A stretch of DNA of 64,000 bases from Yponomeuta sedellus (GCA_934045075.1 OW203732.1:9015001-9079000), one strand, 5' to 3'. Counted from the stretch's first letter, positions 20,991-31,722 are shown. Numbers and translations: made by a program. Notes: generated from the sequence alone by a model not told the origin.

Positions 20991-21109
20991 ATGACTTTAA
21001 CTTAAGTTGCTGTGCGAATAGCAAAACAAGTACGTTTCAGTGTATCAAGATATTACAAATACCTATAAAATAACATGTTGATGTAACTTCCAGACAACAC
21101 AGTCACTTG

Positions 21110-21225
21110 TCCTGATACGATAAATGTACGGCGGCAATCGATTTCCCCAGTAAGAATTGAGCCCGTGACCTACAGCATGGTAATGAGACGTGTTAGCGCT
21201 AGACCAACGAGGCAGGAATAATGTG
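21110..21225 (-). mobile_element. tRNA-like SINE remnant
   Basis: Read on the minus strand it has GCCTCGTTGGTCTAGCGCTA (A-box-like) and a weak B-box region GGTCACGGGCTCAATTC. It is related to 4040-4200. Confidence 0.4.
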
Positions 21226-21249
21226 AAATGTATGAAAATCAGGTGAAAC

Positions 21250-22059
21250 AAAATTTGGTTCAGGTGTCGACCTCATTTACGTATTTTAACCTCCTCAGTC
21301 CTCTTCAGGAGGTTAATTATAATATAGAACCCCGCGACATCGTTTGCGTTTATATTTTAATTTATCTTTTACATAGGTAATTAAAATCGAGACATGACTA
21401 TAATTATTATTATGGGGCATTGATCTACAATAAGATTCCTCAAGATGTAGTAGAGTTGTCAATGACGCGGTTTATAAAATGTGCTAACCATACTCTATGC
21501 AAAACAGCCTATTATTACATTAAGGATTATTTGGAAAACAAAGATGTCTGGTATTTAAACAACGTCAACGTTACAATAGACATAATGGTGGATACCATTA
21601 TGTCTAGTGTAACTTTAAGTTGAAGATAACGACTTTTGAAAGTCGATGCACACGCAGGTTCGGCTTTTTATTTTCCCCTTTGCTAATACATCCCCTATTT
21701 GGTCGACGTATGTCCGTCTAGGACGTCCTTTGTTAAAGTTTCTTCTTCTCCACATAATCTATTAACTGTGAAACTAACATTTCTGTTTTGTTTTTATAGT
21801 GAATAAAAAGAAGAAATTGAGAGTTTGAGTTTTTATAGGTACAATACAATGCAATGCAAAATACCAGTGTAATTATTTCGTATTTGTCGTTTTTCCAGTG
21901 CACAATAAAGAATATTCTTATCTTATCTTACAATAAAAGCGTGAAACGAACTTATGCATTTCTCATAACACTCCGCGCGTGATTTAGAACATTCTAGAGT
22001 TCAGTTTGTGCAGTAACAATTTGCGGGCGTTAATTACTTAGCGTTCTTTTAATATCTCC
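21250..22059. other. No gene recognised; short LINE tail
   Basis: Contains the LINE-type end GCACAATAAAGAATATTCTT at about 21900-21920. The 67-codon ORF at 21420-21623 has no motif and lies in unexceptional sequence. Confidence 0.3.
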
Positions 22060-22250
22060 CGGCGGTACCCAGCTACGTAGCCTTCACAGGCAGCCGACGA
22101 GCGCTGTGAGTTATTGGTCGCGTGCTACGAATAAGCAAACAGCTACGAACTACTACGCCTTCGTAGCGCCACGGAGTTCGGTAGCGCAAATAGGAACATA
22201 GTTGGCGATCTCGTAGCGGCTGCTACGGGACGAGACGCGCGGCGGCCTGA
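22060..22250. other. Cluster of CTACG/CGTAG motifs
   Basis: At least eight CTACG or CGTAG pentamers within about 190 bp (for example AGCTACGTAGCC, GTGCTACGAATA, TTCGTAGCGCC, CTCGTAGCGGCTGCTACGGG), in a CpG-richer stretch than its surroundings. It could be a regulatory binding-site cluster or a decayed repeat; no gene is attached. Confidence 0.35.
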
Positions 22251-22496
22251 ATATTTGTATGGAAGTTGTGCGGTTTCACTTCCTCGAGGATTGACTTCCA
22301 TTAAGCGGGATGCTAAGCTAATTAGCAAGTTTTGGTGAGCGGTAATTTACTTACCGCCCGTTTCTGAATCAAGCATTTTAATGAGTAACTGCTTTAGACA
22401 GTGTTTCTATTCAAAACTCTAAGAGGGACGAGGTGTAACGATAATTACCTCCGATTTCTCGTATTCTATATTGGTGTTTGATGCCAAATATGTAAC

Positions 22497-22890
22497 TTAT
22501 CGTTATCGTTATCAACCCTTGTATGTCCCCACTGCTGGGGCACGGGTCTCTTCCTGCATCGCAGGAAGGTTAGGCCATACTCCACCACGGGGGCCAAGTC
22601 CGGGTTGGTGGAGGATTGTAAGACAGTGGCGGGCCTTACTGTCAGATGTTATCAAGCCGCCCATAAGGCCTCTGACGTGGCTTAACGACTGCCATTATAT
22701 GACAGCCGGCACCAACGGCTTTACGTGCCTTGCGAAGCACGGAAGCGCTCGGAAAAATGCCACTAGCGGTAGTCACGGGACTCTCACCCATCCCGTACCT
22801 GACCGCGCCTGTTGTTGCTTAACCAAGTGATTGATTCCAATCACTCGGTTCGCCTAGGCCACGAGCGCTTCCCTAGGCCACGAGCGCTTC
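22497..22890 (-). mobile_element. SINE-A, full length
   Basis: Runs on the minus strand from GCGCTCGTGGCCTAGG to ATACAAGGGTTGATAACGAT. The outer end is duplicated (CCTAGGCCACGAGCGCTT twice, 22852-22890). Very similar to the inverse copy at 44009-44380, so both are relatively young. Confidence 0.8.
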
Positions 22891-23133
22891 AATGTAACTT
22901 ATATGTAACTTATACAATTAGAAAATTCAGAAAAATATAACAAACAATATCCACTACAAATTTCGTCAAGAACAACTATAATTTTAATACACAAAAAAAT
23001 CAACTCCGGAAAATATCTGAACCAAAAGACAACACGCTGGCAGCAATGAATGATAATATACCCTGAAGAAGAAGAAGAAGAAAACACCAAAATAAACCTG
23101 ATGGCTTAGGTGTAACACATTAGGACAAATGAC

Positions 23134-23273
23134 ACAAATCAGTCTAAAAACCTATTTAGAGGCTAAAAATTTCACCCGTGCCGGGATTCGAACCCGCAAC
23201 CTCTGGCTATCCGTGCCAGCGCTCTACCACGGGTTAGTGCATTAAAAATAAAAATAGTATAACAAATCAGTCT
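23134..23273. mobile_element. SINE-B with inverted 5' part and 12-bp target duplication
   Basis: ACAAATCAGTCT occurs at 23134-23145 and 23262-23273. Between them the first part is antisense (AAAAACCTATTTAGAGGCT through the tRNA-like module) and the last part is sense tail (CGGGTTAGTGCATTAAAAAT). The duplication shows this arrangement inserted as one unit, as expected of twin priming. Confidence 0.75.
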
Positions 23274-23386
23274 GTTAATCCATATTTGTCCAACTTACTA
23301 AACAAGCTTTTAACTTCAAAATAAACATTTCATGGAAAAACTAGCTATTTTCTGACAAGTTCATGTTAATAAAGCACCGTGTTATA

Positions 23387-23495
23387 TAAAATAGCGTCAC
23401 AGGTTTCTTCATTTACTAGTAGAAGCTTGTTGACTTTATGTAAAACAGCGTCACAGGTTTCTTCATTTACTAGTAGAAGCTTGTTGACTAAAATA
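23387..23495. repeat. Tandem duplication, 54-bp period
   Basis: GCGTCACAGGTTTCTTCATT to GAAGCTTGTTGACT occurs twice, starting at 23394 and 23448, nearly identical and so recent. Confidence 0.85.
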
Positions 23496-23829
23496 GACAA
23501 GCAAGGAGAAATAAACTGTATTATTGTAACCATTCAACCATAAAGTTACCCCATTAGAACTTGAGTGAATAGATTATGCACGTAAGTGACTGGGCACAGC
23601 TTCGCCCTATCGTAATGAGTTTTCCATGGGACGGCGCACCTGCCTGTTGAGAATAACAAACAGCCGAGTAAGGAAAAGGTTTATCTACAGCTGGATTCCC
23701 CAGATGCGCGATATTGCGGATCATCACGCACGGAATACTGTCGCGAGTGTATGTATGTATCACCCATCAGTTCGCACTGAGGCACGGTGGAAAGAGGCTC
23801 ATTCGTGGAAGTCCATGGCTAGTCAATTA

Positions 23830-24250
23830 CTTTGACCTGATCTTTCCGAACTTAGCCTCATAGTAAGGCCCGGTACGTAGCTAGTGCTTAGGTATGTTAA
23901 CACTTCAGCCACTAGGATTTTCCCACGACGTTTTCCTTCACAGTTAGCGAGTGGTATTGCTACTATAACTTCACTGGAGTCCAGTTTTTGGTCCAGTTTT
24001 TGTCCAAAATGATCTACATTTTGAAATGAACACCCAGTTTCAATTGTAACGTTCATTAAGCAGTAGTGTACGCGCTACTTTAACTAAAACCTTTTCATTT
24101 AATTTAATTTCAACTCACAAATTAATGTACAGAACTTAGAAAACAAAGTCATTTCTACTAGAAAACAAAGACATTGGTACCCGGGATTCGAACCCTCGAC
24201 CTCCGGATTGAGGAGCTGGCGTTCAACTGCTCCGCTAATACCGCTCTACG
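23830..24250 (-). mobile_element. SINE-C with tRNA-like head, interrupted by family I
   Basis: On the minus strand the head reads AGCGGTATTAGCGGAGCAGT to a B box GGTTCGAATCCCGGG. The body includes the reverse of GAAAACAAAGTCATT and GTGGTATTGCTACTATAA. A family I fragment (about 23985-24110) is inserted in the body. The collinear copy at 42760-43000 lacks that insert. Confidence 0.65.
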
Positions 24251-25555
24251 AAGTCCATGGCAAGGCAGACGTGTGCAACCCAATGTTTCTGGTGCTGTGT
24301 GCTGGCTGGTTGTTATTCACTTTTCCACATACTCGTTAATTTGGCATTTTACATTGAACATTAAAGTAGCTTCGATTCCCAACGTTTGGCGTTTGGTACG
24401 CACTATGGGGCGGGACTTGATGCGGTGCGTGGCTATCGTGTCCGCTGTCGTGCGCTGAATCAAGCACAGTGGGAAGTTACCTTACATTATTATGTTACAA
24501 GTGTCTGGGGCGTACCCCGTTTGCTAATGCAAAGCTTTTTCGTTATTTGAAAAAAGAATGCTAATGCAAGTCTTTTTCGTTATTTGAAAAAAGAAAAAAA
24601 AAGAAGAAGAAAAAACATCTATTATAGAAACAGTACACCCGCCACAATAACAAAGCAAACGTAAAACGTATCAAAAAAGGAAGTAAAATGAAAGATGACG
24701 CCGTGTCACTGTTGGTATAAATGGCAACTGACTCAGTAATGTGCTGATGGACATGCCTGATGCGTTGATTTTCAGTCGCCGTTAATTGACGGATCAAATG
24801 TCTTATATTGTGCAAAAGTGCCTTATATCGAGCTGTCCAAATTAGAGTAAATGCTATGTTATTTATAAGGTTTTTTTTATCAGCTATATTGTTGAAGATT
24901 TAATTATCGCTTCAAGGTTTGCGTTACTTTAATAATACACTATAGATGTATTGAATCTCACGCGAACTATGGCTGATTGTACGCCTATTCTGTTTTATAT
25001 ATTTTAACGATAATAATAATATGTTTTTTTTTACAATTTTGAACGTTTCGTCAATCTTTCTTCCTTCATCCTCTTCACATGTCCAAACCAACGCAACATT
25101 CCCTTCTCAATTCCGTTTTCGGATGTGCCTATATAATAATATGTAGAGACTTTGTTACACCCTTGTTTTTATTGCTATTTGAGAGTTATCATGGACTTAT
25201 TCGAGTGCATTGGAGTATACACCATTGAACTTTTTACACTGAAACACATGAAGGCCCCGCAGTGGCAATGGATTGCCAAAATTGTTTAAAAAAAATGCTA
25301 GAAGTTTGACAATTTTTGATGAAGAAATGAAGAAAAACAAGAAAGAAAAAGTCCTTAATATCGTCAACAAACGGAAGCTAGACTATTTCGGATGGATTAT
25401 GCGTACATTATCTTTCGACTTACCATACAAGGCAAGCACATTAAGACGTCACTGATTCGTACAGAATACAAGTCCCTTGTTTGTATTGCTCCCTCGAAAA
25501 GCAACATATTTTATGCCACTGGCATTAAAATGTAAAAATTACTAAATTCCAAAGC
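24251..25555. other. Mostly unassigned; two LINE ORF scraps
   Basis: Near 25115-25035 the minus strand encodes a peptide like LRWFGHVKRM, a phrase common near the C terminus of LINE ORF2. The plus strand at 25273-25455 encodes VLNIVNKRKLDYFGWIMR, similar to RTE-class C termini (compare 33149-33406). Otherwise nothing is recognised; poly-A/poly-T patches lie near 24585-24600. Confidence 0.4.
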
Positions 25556-25935
25556 GCTCGTAGCCTAGTGAAGCGCTCGTGGCCTAGTCGAACCGAGTGA
25601 TTGGAATCAATCACTCGGTTCGCGGTCAGGTGCGGGATGGGTGACCGTCCCGCGACTACCGCTAGTAGCATTTTTTCCGAGCGCTTCCGTGCTTTGCAAG
25701 GCAGGCTAAGCCGTTGGTGCCGGTTGTCATATAATGACAGTCGTTAAGCCATGTCAGAGGCCTTATGGGCGCCTTATAACTTCTGACAGTAAGGCCCGCC
25801 ACTGTCTTACAATCCTCCACCAACCCGGATTTGGCCCCCGTGGTGGAGTAACCTTCCTAACCTTCCTAACCTAACCTTCCTGCGATGCAGGAAGAGACCC
25901 GTGCCCCAACAGTGGGGACATACAAGAGTTGATAC
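25556..25935 (+). mobile_element. SINE-A, full length
   Basis: Starts GCGCTCGTGGCCTAGTCGAA and ends ACATACAAGAGTTGATACC. It has a local expansion of AACCTTCCT units at 25851-25880. A short partial copy of its own 5' end precedes it. Confidence 0.75.
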
Positions 25936-26728
25936 CACACTGAATTCCGCAAAAATCCAAGCACCAAGCGGTTAGTTAATGCACCGCCCTCCCTCTCACG
26001 TTTTCAAGCAGAAGACACGAATAAAGAATTTAGCAAAGTAATTTTTACATTTTAACGCTATTATGGATTTCCGCAAAGTAACGCCTGAATTCATAAAATA
26101 TCCCACTAGTCTCATAAAAGACGGCACACAAAGAAAATGACAATTTAAAAATTTATATTTCTGGTGACAACAACAAGACGAGTATATTTCGTTTTTTCTA
26201 GTATGAAAATTGATAACATAAGATTTAATAAGATTTATTGTGCATTCGTTTGGTTGGTTTATAGTTATGATATACAAGGTCAAAAAAATATGAGGAAGAT
26301 TCTGGGAGGAAACAAGGAGAGATAATATTTGTTGGAAGGTTTGAAACGTCAGAATCTCCGAGGATATTCGTTTTTGTACAATGCGACCCAACTTAATTTT
26401 CTGCAGGAATTATTACGAAATGGTTAACTTAAGTTGTAGAGGAAAATCTTTATCACGATTATTAATCTTTGGTTGGCTTATAGTCAGAGAGGTAAAAAAA
26501 ATATGAGGAAGATCCTGGGAGGAAAAAAGGAGAGAAAATGTTAGTTGGTAAGTTAAACACAGCCAGGCAACGAAAGACCTGATTTCCAAATTCAACATCA
26601 TTGTAGGAACGAAAGCCCATCGAATCCGTTTGGTTGGTTGAGAAGGACTTGGAAAAGTTAGAATGGAAAGAATCGTTCTAGATTTTGGCTGCACGAGCGC
26701 TAGACCTTGGTTCTCAAGTAGCCTCCTT
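25936..26728. other. No gene recognised
   Basis: Two diverged direct copies of a segment with TTGGTTGGTTTATAGT and AATATGAGGAAGATTCTGGGAGG (about 26247-26330) and TTTGGTTGGCTTATAGT and AATATGAGGAAGATCCTGGGAGG (about 26467-26525). This is a tandem or repeat relic with a spacing of about 220 bp. The minus-strand ORFs follow this repeat and are not convincing genes. Confidence 0.4.
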
Positions 26729-26795
26729 CTTCTTTTTCTTCGGGCTATATTAGTCCACTGCTAGACATAGCCCTCCCCAAGAAGCCTCCTACCAT
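26729..26795 (-). mobile_element. RTE-like LINE 3' end
   Basis: The reverse complement reads GAGGGCTATGTCTAGCAGTG then GACTAATATAGCCCGAAGAA. This is the same 3' end as the plus-strand fragment at 61205-61480. Confidence 0.6.
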
Positions 26796-27011
26796 TTTTT
26801 TTTTCAGTCTAGTTTACACACATTATTCACTAACTACTGTCACCAACTACATCTGAAAAAAAGACTTTATTGTGATAATTCAATGTACCATTTTTTTATT
26901 AACTTTTTTAATGGAAAACGGTGAAGACATAAGGAAACATTTTGGCTGGTGACTAAATAGTCTAAAATTGACTCAGAAGACCTTATTTGATGATTTGATG
27001 ACTGAAGTAAC

Positions 27012-27400
27012 CTATTGAAGCGCTCGTGGCCTAGTCGAACTGAGTGATTAGAATCAATAACTTGAGTTAAGCAAGAACAGGTGCGGTCAGCTGCAGGATA
27101 GGTGACCGTCCCGTGACTACCGCTAGTAGCATTTTTTCGAGCGCTTCCATGCTTCGGCATGGTATCATTCGGCTTCATTACATGACAGCCGGTGCCAGCT
27201 GTCAAGTAATGACAGTTAAGCCATGTCAGAGGCCTTATGGGCGGCTTGATAACTTCTGACAGTAAGGCGCGTCACTGTTACAATCCTCCATCAACTGGCC
27301 TTGTACTTGGCCTCCGTGGTGGAGTATGACCTAATAACCCGGTCTCTTCCTGCATCGCAGGAAGAGACCCGTGCCCCAGCAGTGAGGACATGCAAGGCTT
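27012..27400 (+). mobile_element. SINE-A, full length with internal changes
   Basis: GCGCTCGTGGCCTAGTCGAA to GAGGACATGCAAGGCTTAATACC. The middle has a rearranged GCCGGTGCCAGCTGTCAAG segment. Confidence 0.7.
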
Positions 27401-27404
27401 AATA

Positions 27405-27970
27405 CCGATGTGAGTGATGCCTTAGTTGTCTTACTACTTAATACATCGGTACATTTGTTGTGTCTTTTCAAAAAGCTCTGAGAAAATTGGAATGTTGACC
27501 ACGTCTGAGATAAAATAACAAAATAACACTCTTTTTCCTTGAGCTGGCACAAACAGGATAACGTGGATATGCGAGTCTATAAAGACTTCTTTTATATTTT
27601 GTCTCAACAGGCGCATCTGCTAGGCGACGCAATAATAAGGAGAATTTATCAAAAGCGCTGCCTAAGTACCTCGCTATATCTTGATTTAGCGACGGAACGC
27701 TACGGGAAGGTGTATGTTCTTAAAATTCAGAAGGTTCACTCTGCAATATGACCCACGCACTACGGCGTCTGAGTGGTCAGTTCACCCGGTTACAGGTCAA
27801 AGTGACCATTATACGATGCGTGGTCAGATATATATGTATGTTATACACTGTGTGGTTAGGTTTTTCTATTCCAAATCGTGAATGTAGGCTGTAGACTTGT
27901 GTAGGCTTTTTTAATCAATAATGGACGATATGCAACATTAAATACAATCTTTTTTGAGGGGTCATGTTAA
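27405..27970. other. No gene recognised
   Basis: The 70-codon plus ORF (27539-27751) and overlapping minus ORFs lack splice sites or motifs that would support a gene. Confidence 0.3.
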
Positions 27971-27974
27971 AATA

Positions 27975-28140
27975 TTAAAATCGTGGTAGCGATTCCGTCC
28001 ATGCCGGGTCTCCAACCCGCGACTTCTGGTTAACCGTACCAGCGCTCTCCCAACTGAGCTAATGGGCAAGTGTCGGCATAGCGAAATTTCGAACCTCTTT
28101 ACAATAATCTCTGTATTATTTACAGGCAGCCGCAAATTGT
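27975..28140 (-). mobile_element. SINE-B, tRNA-like module well preserved
   Basis: On the minus strand: TTAGCTCAGTTGGGAGAGCG, anticodon arm CTGGTACGGTTAACCAG (5-bp stem, 7-base loop) and a changed B box (GGGTTGGAGACCC). The 5' part (GAGGTTCGAAATTTCGC) is at the right. Position 33 of the loop is C rather than U, which argues against a working tRNA. Confidence 0.65.
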
Positions 28141-28234
28141 CCTCAGCACAGTTTATTGTGATATAATAAACGATATAATCATGATATAAAAGAATACGAA
28201 ATGAAAATAACATCGTTAGTAAATCGAATCTCGA

Positions 28235-28312
28235 ATGGAATCACGGGAATCGAACTTGGGTCTCTCGCTTCGGACTACATTGTGGTACCCACTGGGCTAC
28301 CGTCGCTCGTAA
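28235..28312 (-). mobile_element. tRNA-like segment of a SINE
   Basis: Reversed, it has GGTAGCCCAGTGGGTACCAC and an AAGTTCGATTCCCG B-box-like end. It is next to SINE-C sequence and resembles the module at 35440-35515. Confidence 0.45.
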
Positions 28313-28594
28313 ACATTTTGCAAAAATCAACTTTTTAGTCTTCGCGTTTGCGTTGGTGAGGACAAATGTAAACGTAGAATAAACGAAACCGACTTTCGCC
28401 ATATCCCATACTCTATGATTATGCTGCTGGCAGGCACAAATTATAACGTGTTCAGAAAGCACCTGCTCTCGCTTTGAGCTCCGTAAATACACTGTACCTA
28501 CACTATTCACCATAATAACGGCGTATCCTGCAGTGCTTAACAATTTGTCATCTCTGGTTGACGACCTACGTTGGCATCTTAGAGTCAGATCGGC

Positions 28595-28830
28595 GATGCT
28601 TCTTTTTATGTAGCCTATAAACACTATAAACTTCTCACTGCAGGGCACAGGCCTTCTCTCAGAGAGAGAGAGAGAGAGTATGAGTTTAATTACCACGTGT
28701 GCCCACGGCGGATTGGTAATTTCAAGCGCTGAGGTCACCTCAGTAGAGTTAGAACACCTCAGACACTCAGGATTCCTCACGACCCCATAAACGTAGTTTT
28801 GGAATATTAGCCTACGATCTGTACCATACG
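28595..28830 (+). mobile_element. SINE-C body with (GA)n
   Basis: Contains TGTAGCCTATAAACACT, CAGGGCACAGGCCTTCTCTC, a GA run (28660-28678), TTTAATTACCACGTGTGCCC and GCGGATTGGTAATTTCAAGC. Confidence 0.65.
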
Positions 28831-29061
28831 AGCTACCAAAACAAAAAAAAAACATAAAAATCGGTGAAACCGTTTCGGAGGAGTTCTATAACATACACTG
28901 TAACACGAGATTTTTACATTTATTACATAGTGCTGAAATAATGACCTTGGTTTTTTGAGTTACGTACATTTCTTAAGTTATAGTAGTAATGCCTCGCTAG
29001 CTCGCTTACTGTGCAGTGGAGGAAAATATCGTGAGGAAACCCGAGTGTCTGATATGTTCAC

Positions 29062-29218
29062 ATAACTCAACCCTAAAAACCTATTTAGAGGCTATAAATT
29101 TCACCCATGCCGGGATTCGAACCCGCAACCTCTGGCTATCCGTGCCAATAGGTTTTTAAATTTGTCCTTAGCACGGGTTAGTGCATTAAAAATAAAAATA
29201 GTATAATAACTCAACCCT
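29062..29218. mobile_element. SINE-B with inverted 5' part and 13-bp target duplication
   Basis: ATAACTCAACCCT lies at 29062-29074 and 29206-29218. The inner 131 bp begins antisense (AAAAACCTATTTAGAGGCT, through the tRNA-like module to CCGTGCCA). It switches to sense at ATAGGTTTTTAAATTTGTCC and ends GTGCATTAAAAATAAAAATAG. The outer end matches the copy at 23134-23273, but the inner switch point is different. Confidence 0.78.
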
Positions 29219-29224
29219 TCAAAT

Positions 29225-29330
29225 TCAAAGTAGTAATTTAAGCTCTTACTCTGTCTCTCTCTCTCTCTCTCTCTCTCTGAGAGAACGCCTGTGTCCTGCA
29301 GTGGGATGTAGTATTTCGGCTACATAAAAA
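29225..29330 (-). mobile_element. SINE-C fragment with (CT)n
   Basis: A CT run (29252-29280) followed by GAGAGAACGCCTGTGTCCTG and CAGTGGGATGTAG is the reverse of the SINE-C 3' region. Confidence 0.5.
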
Positions 29331-29780
29331 AATGGCACATTTAATATTTCAACTCTTTGACAGCAATTGTCAATGATTCCATTGCCGTTGCCTGTCCATT
29401 GCCTGTCTGCCTGAAATCCAGTTCAATATCGTCACCGGCGAGTGATTCAATTAATCCGTTCCAGCGAACTCGGCGACGAGGGGAGTTCCCAGCTTTGTGT
29501 CATGTTTCTATGAAAATGCGACAGGAGGGATTTTGGGTAGCTCGTTGGAGATCCAATCATGTAATAGACTGACATTGTCGCCGAGCAAGTTCTCTATGGC
29601 TTCACATATGCTGTGTCAGGATATTTCAAAGCTTTAGTAAGTGATTAATGCCAGCTGCTGTCTTTGAAGGCGTTGTAGTCTGAATTCATTATCATTGTGC
29701 AAACCCTTTTATGGCATAGATAGACAAAAATATTCTTTATTATACACAGCAATTACAGCAACAGAAAATTTCATAGACAG
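29331..29780. other. No gene recognised; short LINE tail
   Basis: A reversed LINE end (AAAATATTCTTTATTATACAC, about 29727-29747) is present. The plus ORF at 29357-29572 has no exon-like boundaries. Confidence 0.3.
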
Positions 29781-30210
29781 AAACATAAAGATTATACATT
29801 TTGCAACTGCAGCCCATATGATTATACTATTTTTTTAATGCACTAACCCGTGCTAAGGACAATTTTAAGAACCTATTTAGCATTTTCTAAGGTTAACACG
29901 AGCAGTAGAATAGGTTTTAAAAATTGTCCTTAGCACGGGTTAGTGCATTAAAAAAAATAGTATAATCATATGGGTACAGCGATATCATTCCGGTGTAAAA
30001 ACCTAACTGCAAAGTAGGTACTCGGGGCTGCAGTTGCAAATTACTTCAGCCAGATGTCGCTGTCTATATCGAAATTTCACTGATGCCGGTGAGTCGCCCA
30101 TTAGCTCAGTTGGAAGGAGCGCTGGCACGGATAGCCGGAGGTCGCGGGTTCGGGTCCCGGCATGGGTGGAATTTTTAGCCTCTAAATAGGTTTGTATAAA
30201 CATAAAGATT
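29781..30210. mobile_element. Composite SINE-B with palindromic insert and 13-bp flanking duplication
   Basis: AAACATAAAGATT lies at 29781-29793 and 30198-30210, and again at 30212-30224. The unit between holds a short antisense 5' piece (TTGCAACTGCAGCCC), a 162-bp palindrome (29813-29974), then a sense 5' region (GGGGCTGCAGTTGCAAATTA) and the tRNA-like module with a GGGTTCGGGTCCC B box. It ends at CTCTAAATAGGTTTGT. Confidence 0.65.
29813..29974. repeat. Palindrome of SINE-B tail, arms of about 65 bp
   Basis: The left arm 29813-29877 and right arm 29909-29974 are reverse complements apart from about three positions, with a 31-nt loop. Both arms are SINE-B tail (CTTAGCACGGGTTAGTGCATT in the right arm). 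The symmetry extends into CCCATATG/CATATGGG. Confidence 0.85.
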
Positions 30211-30249
30211 CAAACATAAAGATTCATAGTTCCGCACTAACTTCAAGAC

Positions 30250-30440
30250 AGTTTATTTTTTTCTATCACAGGCATTCTCTAAGAGACAGAGTATGGGCTT
30301 AATTACCACGCGTGCCCACCGCGAATTGGCAATATCAAACGCTGAGTTATTTGAACGATGTTTTCCTTCTCGGCTAGCGAGTGGTATTGCTACTATGTAA
30401 TACCACTACCAGAAATGTACCTAACTTAGAAAACAAAAAG
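30250..30440 (+). mobile_element. SINE-C fragment
   Basis: GGCATTCTCTAAGAGACAGAG, TTAATTACCACGCGTGCCCAC, CGAATTGGCAATATCAAACG and GCTAGCGAGTGGTATTGCTA follow the SINE-C order with a small deletion. Confidence 0.6.
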
Positions 30441-31163
30441 CCTGAGGATGCCTCGTGTTAGAGGCAAAATGTAGATTATGTATACCGTGGGAGTGAGACG
30501 TAGATGAAAATGTAACTATAAAGCGTTGTTAAAGCCAAAACCACCAACCAATGCCCATTGTGCCCTCACACCTGCACTGTGGAGGACCTAACAAGAAGCC
30601 AACGCTGCTGCAATTGCAGTAGCCAACTATTCGGCAGGAAAAATAATAAACTGGTCGAACCGCTGACACGGAAAGAAGAAGAAGAGGCTAAACGCGTCGC
30701 ACAAGTATTGGTGTCGGTGGTGGTGTGTTCGTGTCTTGCTTTTTGGTTTTGCTTATAAAAGTGGGAGGGAGGGCGCTACATTAACTAACCGCATGGTGCT
30801 CGTAGGATATTTGGTGGAATTTAGCAAAGTAATTTTCACATTTAAATGTTATTAGACTTATTTTTTCTTAAACTCAAATATTGATAAACGCTTCATACAT
30901 TATAAGGCGTTACGTGCAAGTTAATCCGAAACTCCCACGGTGTACATAATCTACATGCCTCGATTTATGTAACCTTAATGCAGAACGAAGCTCCTTTATC
31001 GGCTGTACTAACGATTGAAGCGCCTAGCAGCGACGTAACGGGCCAATTACCCCTAAATAGTGCAAATGATTAAGATTAGCTACACCGATTCGTGCTGAAT
31101 ACAAAATTAACTTAGCTGGACTGGACCTCGTTTTGCGAATGAACGAACTTTGTAGGCAAGGGA
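30441..31163. other. No gene recognised
   Basis: The ORF at 30558-30758 is Cys-rich at its start but has no spacing I recognise as a domain and may be a retroelement scrap. The phrase ATGTAGATTATGTATACCGTGG at about 30467-30488 is partly reversed at about 30937-30957. Confidence 0.3.
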
Positions 31164-31440
31164 AGCTAGCTAGTTTACTATAAAAACAAAATGATTACTA
31201 AATGAACGCCAAAGCTGTACACTTTGGCGTTCAGTTTATTTTTATAGTGAACTAGCTGTGACCCGCAGTTATATATCTTCCCTTGGGAATAAGATGTTTT
31301 CCCGCAGTAAAACGTAGCCTATGTGTTAATTCAGGGTGTCAGCTAACTCCATACCAAATTTTATTAGTATCGCTCCAGCCGTTTAGACGTGAAGAAGTAA
31401 CAAACACACACTCACAAACTTTCGCCATTATAGTGTAATG
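31164..31440 (+). mobile_element. Family H repeat with a palindromic end
   Basis: The body (GAACTAGCTGTGACCCGCAG, AACGTAGCCTATGTGTTAAT, TCACAAACTTTCGCC) recurs at 34680-34860 and reversed at 60545-60745. In front is a palindrome: TGAACGCCAAAG/CTTTGGCGTTCA (31203-31214, 31222-31233), flanked by longer imperfect arms that start at AGCTAGTTTACTATAAAAA. Confidence 0.55.
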
Positions 31441-31462
31441 ATATGTGATATGTGTATAATAT

Positions 31463-31632
31463 GATTATGTCGCCTTATGGGCGGCTTGATAACTTCTGAC
31501 AGTAAGGCCCACCACTGTCTTACAATCCTCCACCAACCCAGACTTGGCCCCCGTGGTGGAGTATGGCCTTACCTTCCTGCGATGCAGGAAGATATCCCCA
31601 GCAGTGAGGACATCAAGGGCTGATATCGTATG
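31463..31632 (+). mobile_element. SINE-A 3' part
   Basis: GCCTTATGGGCGGCTTGATA to GTGAGGACATCAAGGGCTGATATCG. Lies about 90 bp upstream of an iRhom exon. Confidence 0.7.
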
Positions 31633-31722
31633 TGATATGCGATGATGTGATAAAGTGTTCTCTATGTATCTATTTAATTGGTTACATTATCGTCACCTCT
31701 GATTGTTGATTCTCTTCTCCAG

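Noticed and set aside
22471..22830. 119-codon frame, repeated at 44052-44405 on the other strand
   Set aside because: Identical peptide arises because both are copies of SINE-A; not a gene family.
23387..23495. CRISPR-like direct repeats
   Set aside because: Only two units, no spacers, eukaryotic context; a simple tandem duplication.
28241..28855. 204-codon minus-strand frame
   Set aside because: Reads through tRNA-like and SINE-C sequence; no host motif.
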